Positions 23,431 through 34,573 of a stretch of DNA of 64,000 bases are shown here, piece by piece. Each line of letters begins with the position of its first letter. Positions within the stretch are counted from its first letter, which is position 1. The position numbers were made by a program, and so were the translations under genes. The stretch spans positions 310,001 through 374,000 of the forward strand of contig JACGCN010000013.1 in the NCBI GenBank assembly GCA_014905825.1. The letters are read 5' to 3'. The notes beneath the pieces are model-generated. The model ran no database searches and was not told where the DNA came from. It worked only from the letters and a program-made list of their open reading frames with translations. This DNA comes from Lyophyllum atratum (taxonomy: Eukaryota; Basidiomycota; Agaricomycetes; Agaricales; Lyophyllaceae).

Positions 23431-26400
23431 AACGGTGAGAAGAGCCCACGGAGATGGCGCAGACCGAAGATATCCGACCAGAGGCTCCCGTAGAGGACGA
23501 CGACGACGATGTTGGCCCGATGCCCTTGCCAGCTGACGGCGCCGGCGCGAAGAAAAAGCGCAAAGGTGTGTCCCCCATCCATCCTGCTCTCCCATCTTTG
23601 AGCCTCAAGGAACGACAGAACTTTGTTTATAGAGCTGCCCCATGAACGTCTGTATCTCAAGCACTTGCAGATGCTGAGCAGTATTACAAAGGCTACATGC
23701 ATCGGAACACGGTGAATTTCTGTGTGGTCACGAAGTAAGCTGGTCTTCCCCTACGAGAACCCCGCCCTCATCCCCTTCGAAGCCGCCGTACGTGGCCTCA
23801 ACCCCGTCGTTGCCGTAAAACTGCGCAGCTCAGCCGTCGTCGCTGCCCTCAGTCTGAGTCTCCCACCCATCTGTTGATGCATGATGTCACCTGACGCATT
23901 GCTACTCCAGCGAGCCCCGCGACAACTCAATCTACATCGACCAAGGCACGCGCATCCAGATCCTCGAAAGCATCGACTACCTCCCCCAAGCCGAAAAGGA
24001 CCAATGTGGCACATTCATCGTTCGTACCTCCCCCCCTCCCACCCTCTCATAATATAAGTCCCCCCCCCTTTTTTTAGCGCGACCAAGGTGCTCTCATCCT
24101 ATGGAGCTACGCTCTGGAGACCATGATCCCCCTATGCAAAGACTTTGACGAAAAGCTCATCAAGCACATCTGGCACACCCGCAAGGTCGCCCGCAAGTCC
24201 ATTGCTCCTACCCCCCTCTCCGCCTCTGCCACACCCGCCGAGTCCACCGCCGACCTCAACGGAAAGGAGGCTGCCCCCGCCCCCATGGCAGAGAAGAAGC
24301 CTGCAGTGAAACGCGGGTGGTGGAGCTGGCACCTGCAGCCCCGCGCGGATGCACCCGCGCCGAGTGGGAACGCGGATCCGGAGAAGGGGAGGGGGAAGAG
24401 GAAGGAGAGGAAGCTTATTCTGCTTGGGCCCCTGTATGCGGGCTGCGGTGCGGGGCTCTCGACTTGTAGGTGGTTCCCTTTACTTGGATGCAGCAAAACT
24501 GATGGTGTGTAGACTTCATGTCGGGCGGTGTTACGGTGCTGCTGGAGGAGTACGCGCTGGATGGGACCCACGGAGGTTCGCGCTGCTCGTTACGCTTCCT
24601 ATCATTTTTTGCGTGTCCCTCGTACGTCGTTTGGCCTTCCTACCCACCCTGGCTTTCCCCGCTAAACATACCTCCCCCTGCCCATGTAGTTCTTCTGCCT
24701 CCAACTCGTCGGTAACCTCTCTCTCATGTACGTCTACCTCCCCCCCCCCCCTCCCCTCAATCTTGTTCCGTCACACCATTCTTACGCTTGTGTTCGTTGG
24801 GTATAGCCTCGGCCCCGTGGCACAGTACCACGAGAACTCACAGTACTACTACTCCGCCATCAAGCCCGAGCCCAATGCAGAGGTCAACAGTAACCTCCCG
24901 CACATCACCATCCAGCTCCCCGTGTACAAGGAGTCCCTTGAGCTCGTCATGTACGTTCCCCCCCCTTCCCTCTCCCCCTCTTCTCCCTTGCTTTCTTCCA
25001 TTCCCAACTAACACCAACAAACAAACCCAGCGGCCCTCCGTCTTCTCCATCAAAAAAGCCATGTAAATATACGCCCGGCAAGGCGGGATGTCGGCCATTT
25101 TTGTTTGCGACGACGGGCTGCAGCTGATCTCGGAGGAGGATAGGGAGCAGAGGATCGTGTTTTATGCGAATCATAATATTGGGTGGGTGGCGAGGCCGGG
25201 GCATGAGAGTAAGGAATGGGGGTTCAAGAGGGCGGGGAAGTTTAAGAAGGCGAGCAAGTGAGTGTTTTGGTTTGGTGGTGGTGTGAGGTTCTCGATGTTG
25301 ATTTTTTTGGGGGTTTAGTATGAACTACGGTTTTATGCGAATCATAATATTGGGTGGGTGGCGAGGCCGGGGCATGAGAGTAAGGAATGGGGGTTCAAGA
25401 GGGCGGGGAAGTTTAAGAAGGCGAGCAAGTGAGTGTTTTGGTTTGGTGGTGGTGTGAGGTTCTCGATGTTGATTTTTTTGGGGGTTTAGTATGAACTACG
25501 GTCTGGGTACGTCTGCTTCCTACGAAGTTCTCCCCGGGGTACGAGGGCTGACGTGTATGCAGCTATCTCCCCGAAGCTTGAGAAGTTCCTCGCGCAGCTC
25601 ATCGCAGAGGGCGCAGAGGAGGACCCGGGCGATTGTCTCGAGGACAAGGCGAGGCGTATGGCTGCGGAGGAGATCTTCGAGGAGACAAGGAGGATGTGGA
25701 AGCCCTGTGCATGAATGGGAAGTCTATGCGCGTGGGCGAGATCATCCTCATCATCGATTCCGATACCATCGTCCCCGAGGTTCGTTCCCCCTCCATGCCA
25801 AGTAGTAGTAGTTACCCATACCCCAAACTGATGCTTGGTTTTCGTGTGTAGGACTGCTTCCATGATGCGGCGCGCGAAATGTGGGAGTCCCCGGACGTAG
25901 CGATCATCCAGCACGAGTCGGACGTGATGCAGGTGGCGTACCACTACTTCGAGAATGGCATCACGCACTTCACCCGGCGCATCAACCGGTGCATCTCCCT
26001 CGGGTGCGCCAATGGCGAGGTCACGCTGTTCGTCGGGCAGAACGCCTTCCTGCGCTGGTCCGCTGTCCAAGACGCCGCGTTCGTGGACCCCGCGGACGGG
26101 AAGAGGAAGCAGTGGAGCGAGGTGAGGTTGCTGTTGAAGGGGTATACGCTGAGGTGGGCGACGTAATCGGACGGGGGGTGGGTGGGGGGGGGGGGGGGTT
26201 AAGGAGGGGGTGTCGTTGACGGTGGTGGATGAGTTGGCGAGGTGGCAGAAGTGTGCGTATGGTGAGTTTGAGTTTTTTTTTTACTTTGGTGGAGGGTGGG
26301 CAGTTGCTGATGTGTGTGTGGGGGTGTAGGGTGTAATGAGATTATATCTAACCCGCTGGTCAAGTGGTGGAAGCATGGTCCTATCAGTCCTCAGCTGCGC

Positions 26401-27249
26401 GGATTTGTGTGGTCAAGAGCCCCTGTTCACTATAAGATTGGCATGATGTCCGGTACGGGTCTCCCTCTTTCTGCTTTTCCTAACTAGAAAGCTAACGTAT
26501 ACATTTTTATCCCTCCCAGACATGTTCTCATATTGTACATCCCACCTAGACTCTGACCTTTTTTCCAAGCTAACTCGACCTCATCGTAGACGGTATCGCT
26601 GCTGCAACGGTCGGCTCCATCCTTAACTACCTCCTCCTCAGGCTCGCACCCCAGCTCGACCGCTTCTACCTCCATTCCTTCGAGATCCTCCTGGCGTGCA
26701 CGGTCGTCTTCTCCGGTGTCGGAAATCTTGGGTATACGCTTTTGGAATACCGCCTTGGACATAGGAAGAGCTGGAGATGCCTGGACCGGGCGGCCATATG
26801 CCTGGACGGTGGAGCAACGGGACGAGACCGGGTCGTTCGTTTTGTATCCGTAAGGTACGTCCATCCATGCCTTTTCGGTCACTCCGAGGTTTGCTGAAAT
26901 TCGATGTAGTGCTGAATGTTGTCACAGAACGTGTTGTTCGGCTGCTGGGTAAAGACGAAGCGGTCCGCTTCTTGAACCTTAGCCTGTACCAAGGCTCTCC
27001 ATCCAAGACAGGCTTTACGACCATGGTTTGCCAAGGCGTTCAATTCGAGTGGGACTGAAGAAATCGAAGCTGGGTTAGAACCCCACATCTCCATCATCGA
27101 CCGCCCCGCCGACGTCCAGCCCGCTCCGAGCGAAGAGGAGACGGACGTGCTACCCATGGAAGTGGGGCTGCAGAAGCTCGCGCGGGTGCTGGAGGAGGAG
27201 CTGTGTCTGAATGTGAAGGGTGTGAAGCGGTGAAAGCGGGATCGACAAT
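23431..27249 (+). repeat. Right arm of the 3.8-kb inverted duplication
   Basis: Inverted partner of 10672-14602. The loop-side boundary is at about 23431 (TAACGGTGAGAAGAGCCC). The main match ends at 27234, and a further 15 bases (AAGCGGGATCGACAA) match the far end of the left arm. The lack of about 107 bases here relative to the left arm shows a deletion at the outer end. Confidence 0.9.
23454..27231 (+). pseudogene. Chimeric pseudogene (PPWD1-like head, GT2 glycosyltransferase body), right copy
   Basis: Exon 1 from ATG 23454 reads DDDDDVGPMPLP and AKKKRK, then a 67-base intron and ELPHERLYLKHL. After one missing base it continues DAEQYYKGYMHRNTVNF to VVTK at about 23734. That is the N-terminus of a PPWD1-type WD40 cyclophilin. 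It runs directly into a fungal family 2 glycosyltransferase: NSIYIDQGTRIQILESIDYL, PHITIQLPVYKESLELV, AIFVCDDGLQLIS, IILIIDSDTIVPE (DxD), GEVTLFVGQNAFLRW, a membrane part (YGIAAATVGSILNYLL broken) and FEILLACTVVFSGVGNLGY. Defects are the frameshift in the head, a 170-bp exon/intron duplication, a missing stretch after KQWSE and altered exons near 26520. A C-terminal acidic tail ends at VKGVKR. Confidence 0.7.
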
Positions 27250-29106
27250 CGGGTGCGCGGTGTGGGTGAATCAGGGATAGGGAAACATTGCTGATGACAT
27301 CGAGTTCGGGAGGTTTTGCCCCCAGTACGTGTCTCTTTCTACGTGTCATTGGATGTTTTACTCATCACCATCGACCCACTAGCCTCTATTTCTGATACCC
27401 TCGACTCCGCACCCCGTGCATCCTCCTTTCTGAACCTGAGGCTCCTTGCTGAAGCACTGTGGGCTTATGTTTCCGCTCTCATTCGTTTGTGCAAGACCCA
27501 CACTACTACTCCGAAAATCTATGTGCTGCATGGCATATCGGAGTTTCGCACCCTGGATCAACCAGTGGCATCGAGCCCCGCACCAATCTGTGCATCTGCA
27601 AGATGTGCCTTGGCGGAGTCCCAAGCGTACTCTGGCTCTGGCTTTAACATTACATAGCTTGGGTCTGATTAACGGCCTTTGTCCTTCATCTCATGCCCCC
27701 CTCAAACTTCCAAGTAAGCCTCCATTTATAAGAGCGAAGTTTTTCACTGCAAAACTGATAAGGATCCTAGCTCGTTCGAGTGCCCCGCCGCCGCCACACC
27801 ACCCATTCAGATAACCTACCTATCATCCGCAGCAGGCAGAACACCGTTGGCTCTGGCATTTTTCGCCTCAGGTTTTCCTTCAATAACTCAGGATCTACCC
27901 TGAAGTACACTTTACTTGTTTATGCTGCCGATAATCCAGAGCCGTGCACAGGCGATGATGCTCGTTCCACGGAATCCACGGTATCTTGCAGAGCTTGCTC
28001 AACAATTTGTCCGACAAAGTAAAGAGGGTCCGTCGACCGGGAGAGACCAAAACCCGGAGAGCACCCGGGCTGCGGCAGGATCATCGTTGCCTTTCAGGCG
28101 TTCAAGAATGCCTATATGTAAGGTCATATTCCATGAACTGTTTCACCTCAGCTGATTTGCATTATATAGGTGGAACGAATGTATTACTTTCCCAATACTG
28201 TATGGCGACATGCCTCTTAGCTCTCATATTACATTTCACACCCGCACTTCATAAACACACCTCCACATTTATACCTCCCCGATGACCACTTGCCCTCAGG
28301 ACACATGCTCACTTAGACTCAGACTCAGACTCGGATGACACGGCGCTCCCCTCCACCCACTTCCTACCTTAGCTTATCATCCTGCAGGATGTTTTGTAGT
28401 ATTGGTTGACAATTGACTGCATGAATACATACACCACAAGTTATTTACTCACAAATGTAAGGTCACGGTCATAGGCTAGTGACCGTCAACCGCTTCGAAC
28501 TTCGCTGAGCGCTGTGTGCGAAGCGTGTCTTTCCGTTGTCTTTGTTTGTGGTGTAAATAGAGACACACTGCGTTCGGACTGGTAGCGAGTCTATCACGGT
28601 CAGGTCACGGTGGCCCGGGTAATCCTGAGGCAATTCCCAGTGGCAGTCCCTTCAACTTGTTGAAATTCAATTCGAAACATCAGACGAGCGAGTCATCTGC
28701 TGCGGCGGCGGCTACGCTCGATGCACTGCCAGCTTCTAATCTCGTTCTGATCAGCCTCAACTGTGTTAGACCAAATTCTAATCATTGCCATGGGTGGCTG
28801 CAGAACTGCTCAGCTGCGGCAAAGATGTCAAGGATCTGCCTAGTCTTGGGCCACTGCGGCCTATTGGAGAATACAAGTACGTGCATATCATTTAACCCGA
28901 TACACCTGGTGCACTCAATGGTGAACATCGCCTGCTCAGGCCACGTCAGGGCAGACACGCAGGCTCCCGTCACTTGGCAGTCGCTCCTGCATCACCCACG
29001 AATATGCATACCTGTGCCCGCGATTTGGTAGGGCCCTACCAGGACCCCAGGCCTCCCCATCGTGAGGCTCCTGCACAGACCGCTGTACATTCCTGGTCTG
29101 TCATTA
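27250..29106. other. Intergenic or decayed, nothing recognised
   Basis: Several open frames of 80-125 codons overlap on the plus strand, but frames change often and no family motif appears. A simple AGACTC repeat occurs at about 28315-28335. It may hold remnants of a gene next to the right arm, but I cannot name one. Confidence 0.4.
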
Positions 29107-29506
29107 ACCACCATGTCCTCCAATTGTTCCCCTCAGTTGCACCTAGATTTGCCCCCAAATACTGCCCTCTCCAAGTGTTCCTTTGATCAGTTTGGCTTCG
29201 ATCTCGAGAGTCCTTTGCGAGGCCCTGACGGCGCGGGGAGCAGCGGCGGCGATGAAAACGATTGTCACAGACGGGCGAAAAGCGCAAGCAGCTTCTCAGA
29301 CGAAAGCGTATCTATAGGCAGCTCATCTTCAACATTAAACTCAAGCTCCAGCTCAAGCAGCGACTCCGCGCATGCTAGCTCCCGATCGGCTTTAGCAGCC
29401 ACTGCACGGCCAACCCCTACTTTAGGCGCACCACATTCATCGTTGAATCTCGCGCGCTCGTCTCTTGGACTACCCGGGATTCCAACATTAGTAACAGGAC
29501 GTCGAC

Positions 29507-32500
29507 ATGGCGGATTACCCGCTGGTGGAAGAAGAAGAGTCAAGCACTTCCACAGCAGGTACTGCATCCCAGGCAGACGATTCTTATAGATTATCTATAG
29601 AACGATTCAACGCATTCGATACTCAAATCTCTGTGTTGTGTCGATCTCGCTCGCCGAGCCTTCGACGATCACCCACGCCACCGCCTGTCGTGCCCCCTCT
29701 GGAGCTATTGGGAGAGGAAGCACAGATTACCACGAACACCGCCTCCTTTCTCCAACCTCCCGCGCAACCTTCACCACCTTTACCCAACCCATTGTACAGC
29801 TTTGGCCTACCGAGGACCCAGAGGCTGGCCTCCGGAACTGCTGGCCGAGACGAAGGGCGTCAGACTGATCCCAGAAGGCTACCTCATGAGTCACACAGTC
29901 AGGGTGAGGGTTCGCGAGGTAAGTTTATTGTCCCTATTACATATTCTAGGTTGTTCAAGTCACCTTTATCTCCAGGCTTCGCCGATGATCTACCTCACAA
30001 TGACGAAGTGTGGAACCGAGACACGCATGATGTGCGGTCGACTGGGGCTCGTGCTTACCAAGCACCCTGGTCTTACTGGCCCCCCAGCGCAGAGCTGGAG
30101 CATGACAACGACGAGGACGTGCATCCGCAGCCGCTCAATGTCAGATCCGAGAGCCCCGTTCCTGCAATCGGAGAATTGCGGTCTCCATCACCGTTATTTG
30201 ACGATCTTGAGGAATTACAGCCTACAAGGACCAGGAGGGCAAGTGAGCATACTCCTCCGATATTGCCTCCCATCCACGACCATGACGAAACGTGGGAAGA
30301 CCCTCTGGAAAGTCTCCAAATGTTCTCCTGGAATGGGTCGAGGCCACAATCATCATCTCATACAACCCAACCTCCTTCTCTATCTCGCATCTCGATACCG
30401 AGAGAGATCCTATCTTTGCATGAACCCACTGAGGAGAACCATTCGATTGGTTCGGCGGCAGCATCTTCGAGCTCGGGCACCATGCCCAGTCTCATCCTCT
30501 TCCCTCCGTATTTGCCCGAGATCTTGCTGGATGGTTGGATAACGACTCTGCAAATCGCTGGTTCAGTCCTTCAGCGAGGGAGGAATCAAATTCTTCTCCG
30601 CTCCCCAGGACCACCAACACCAGCTCGAGTGATCCTCCGAGCGGCAACAATGGAGCCAGTTCCTCCGCTCTCCTGGATTCCTATACCGCATCGCGCCTGG
30701 AGGCGCTACATGGTATTGCGGAAGCACTGCAAGGTATCGGGTGTGTTCTCCAAGAGAGTGAGATGACACTGCGACCATTCTTGATGGAGACTTCCTCGCT
30801 AGGAGAGAATGGTGGCTCTAGCAGCTCAACCTGGTCGTCTTTGAGAGGAAATCCGAACACCGAAGGTCGTGCGAGCGGTTGGAGGTCCATTACTGGTCCA
30901 AGTACAAATGCTGGTAGATCTGAAGCCAATCAGGACAATAGAGAGAGCTCGGCAGTACCCCGATGGCTCAGACTCAGCGCCCTAAGTCTGCCATCGCCTT
31001 TGGAGGATCACATGTGGCCGTGGTTAGCAGGTTAGTCTTCGTGGCGAACTATCTCTGCTTCTGTGTTTATTCACATTGGTACCTCTTTTTTAGATAGTCA
31101 GAGGAAAAGTCGTGAAGAGGATGACTCACCGGCGCGAGTTGACACTCAGACCACGTCGGATCGCTATCCCGTTGCTGGGTCATCATCAAGAACCGCTGAC
31201 ACCCGGCCTACTCCCCATCATTACCGTCCCTGCTATGGCCATTCAAGCAACTGAAGCATGGGTGATGCTGCACTGTTTGCAGCACGTCCGGCGACGACAG
31301 ATCCATCATCCTCATACTCATCTGCGGCAACGACATCATACGTATCCACTCCGAGCCGAGTCTTCTCCACCTGCGGTCGCGCCCCTATGTCAGCCAATTC
31401 AGCACGCATACACACGCCCACTCCCATTCTCTGTCTTCTGTACGTGGTGATGACCCGCCCGCTTCGTTCTCTGAGAGCGCCTATGACGGCCGGCGTCGAA
31501 TTGCGCGCCTTGGACTAATGCAGATGCAACGCCAGACTAGGACAAGAACACCTCCCACTGAAGCACCCGCAGTACCGACCTGGATACCCCTCTCGCATGA
31601 AACCAACCTCACTCAATCATCACCTCGACCTCGTCGCGTCTCCCCGTGACATCGCATAACACCTTTTAGTCAACTACTTGCCGAAGAGCACGAACGAGCG
31701 AGAATGCGCACGGTAGCTGAGCGTCATGTCAACGTGCCTTCTGGCTTTTCATCGGCCGCCTCCCATAACCTCTTTGATGACGCGGTGGACTTGGACAGAG
31801 ATAGACATTCCCGGTCCAGCAGTACGAGGATAGGAACGGCAACTCCTGAGCGTTTCCATCGGCCAGGCCTCCGCCTAGGCCAGCGTTCGCACGATAGATT
31901 TGGAGAATCGATGACTTCCGCAGGCGACCAACAATCAATGTTGATTTGCGAAGACCTCATGAGCAGAGGTCATCTAATGCCTTCTCGGGACGCGTAGCGC
32001 CCCCCAACCCTCCCGAAGGCCTCAGGCGCGTCACTGGTCGCCCGTGCGACCAACACCGCCACCTTCACGTCCTGTGCAAAGGGATCTCAATCCCGAATCT
32101 TTCACACTGGGCCATTCCGAATACTATTCAGAGATTCTACGAGGCGAGGAATCGTCTTGGCAGATCCCAGACCCAGGCACAGTCGCAATCTCCTTACATT
32201 CCGCCTTCCATTCCGCCACTCGCCTTTGAAGAAGAGGATTTTGATGGCCAGGAGAGTGATGAGCGGGTACGTCTTGTATCAGTCAACCATACGATTTGAT
32301 TTTGACTCCAGTGTTCTTTTGCTATAGTTCCAGGCTTTCCTTAGCTATTACGTCAACCCAGGCCAGGGCGAGACGACACAACCTCCATCTCCCGACGACA
32401 ATTCACCATCGATTGCTGAACGTCTTGACTGGATCTATAACGATGACAGTGGACGCAGACCCCGGCCTGTTGCTCGACCTTCAAACAACTGGATCTATAA

Positions 32501-33771
32501 CGATGACAGTGGACGCAGACCCCGGCCTGTTGCTCGACCTTCAAACAGCACCAGCACCACTGCCTCTGAAACATCGACCCGGCCTTCCGACCTCCATAAC
32601 TTTCTCTCCCGCCGTCCCCGCATGGAAGCGTCTAGATCAGACAACCCAGACGACTCCAGACAGTCGGCATTGCGAGGGGACGAAGCTGGATTTACCGATG
32701 CCCTTGAGGTCCTGCGGCACGATGGCCTGAGTATTCCTCGCTCCCAGGAACTCATTAATCGTTACCACCGTGAGCGGCCAGCGCACATTCACGGCGCCGG
32801 CTTCACCGTGGGGTATTGTCGAGCAAGGTAGCGGGCCATCTCGTCGGACGAGCGAAACAACGACGGGCGAACCACCAGCACCGCGTACCTGGAGGAGGAG
32901 GGCACGAGAGGATCCATACAGCTTTGACAATGGGGAAGACGATGCGGAGACGGCGTCGAATCGCGATGCAGACCGGGTAAGATTCGCAGCGCAAAGACGC
33001 CTCAGGAGACCGAACTTCGAGTTTGGACCTGTCTCCCCGCGTGGTGTTCAGGAGTCCATTAGAATGGGAGGAGCCAGAAGGGGCAGGCCTCTGGGTGATT
33101 ATATGGTGTGTTCATTATAGCTCCGTATGCGTTCACTTTGCTGAGTCTTTCACAGAGATGAAGACTTTGATAAATCGTATGAGAGCCTTCTGTCTCTTGC
33201 TGCATCGCTCGGAGAAGCGAAACCACGATGCACGCCGGATAGTGTTATCGCTGGCCTGGAGACAGGTTTGTACGAGGATTGGAAAACTGCGGACAGTGAC
33301 CACCGGTGCCAGGCTATCTGTTTGGATGACGTAAGCCTATCCTGCTGGTATCAATCGCCCTTCAACTGACTTCATTCGTGTCCAGTATCAAGCGGAGGAT
33401 GGTCTGTTGAAGCTTGCCGATTGCTCGCACTGGCTACATTGGGAATGTCTACATGTCTGTTGCACTTTTTTCTCTGGCTACTGTCGCGTACTGACTCAAT
33501 CTTTTAGCAATGGCTCAGGAGTGCAAGCACCTGTCCTGTATGTCGTAAGACAGTCGGCGGAACCTCTACCTCTACCCGACGACGGCACTACGACCCCTCG
33601 AACGAAGCTGGTCCTAGCCGTAGGACAGGCAACCCGAGAAACGGGCCTGGTGGCAGCGGTGGTGGCACTTCTAACGGAAACACATCTAATGATAGGCCAG
33701 GGATAGGCGAGGGAATTTTGGCCCATCCATCTCGAAATGAAGGCTCTAGGTTAGCAGGAGGGAGACGCTGA
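29507..33771 (+). pseudogene. RING-H2 protein gene with several frame breaks
   Basis: Long Ser/Pro-rich coding sequence starts MADYPLVEEEESSTSTAG at 29507, with a clear intron at about 29920-29978, and ends in a RING-H2 domain spread over three exons at about 33159-33771. The ligands run C(x3)C, then a 15-residue loop, CSHWLHWEC, a 10-residue loop and CPVC. The first pair is spaced C-x3-C instead of C-x2-C. The tail is Gly/Arg/Ser-rich. RING-H2 proteins are usually E3 ubiquitin ligases. Decay is suggested by a frame change near 30480, TGA at 31252, a frame change near 31420, a stop near 31646 and another frame change near 32790. A Ser-rich open frame at 29113-29496 may be an upstream exon. 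Confidence 0.55.
32428..32547 (+). repeat. 60-bp perfect tandem duplication within the RING gene
   Basis: Two identical 60-base units (ACTGGATCTATAACGATGAC...) lie head to tail. Sixty bases equal twenty codons, so the frame is kept and WIYNDDSGRRPRPVARPSN is repeated in the protein. Confidence 0.9.
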
Positions 33772-34573
33772 GACTTGTAGAATCATACACTGTCATGCTC
33801 AGCTAGATCGAGGAGCCCCATGCACACAAGACGGGGTGTGCACAGCTTCATAGTCACTTCAAGTTGTGGCTGCAGTGGTTGGTCGGTTGTTCAATTGGTG
33901 TTGGTACGGTTCAGATCGCATCCGAGTCAGCTACCCGATTCTCATTCCTCTCTGCACTCGATCAGACAGCTAATCCACTTGTGTCATCATACAAGTGGGT
34001 TATGTCGGACTCGGACATGCTGCCTCTCATGCATATTACTGAGGATGATATGATACGTTGCCACAAGCGAGTTGTCGGCCAGCTCATTCTGCGGAGCCAA
34101 GTGGGTATCTGCCAAGGGCTGTAGTAACATGGGGTAAGTCGTTATTCCTTACCGAATCTGCCTACAATTGACGGGCAGGATTTGACAGGTGGAGTGGATG
34201 CTTGAAGCATAGAGTTGTTGCACGGTATGCTCTTGATTGGTAGTTTGCCACTGAGCTCAGAATACATATCACATTGAACTTGTTCCATCGGAGACTTCTG
34301 TGGCTGCGAGTTCGACTGAGCGCTCGACCTCGAACCCTGACTCTGGAACCAAGTCATCAATGTTACTATCCCGCAACTCGACCGGAACTCTTGCCAGCAG
34401 TGCGTGAAGGCGCCTATGGTCCCATGATCTGTCTGGTATAAAATGCTTCTTGTTCAAGTTCCGTCATAACCAACTCATACAGCCCGTCATCGACTGTAAC
34501 AGTCTACTAGCCCCATTATTCACCATCCCGTTATCGTGACGTGCGGCTGCTACGCTAGCGCGGGCGGGAATCC
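33772..34573. other. Intergenic between RING gene and Plavaka transposase
   Basis: No gene supported. The 5' end of the Plavaka element should lie here, but I could not define a terminal inverted repeat by eye. Confidence 0.4.
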
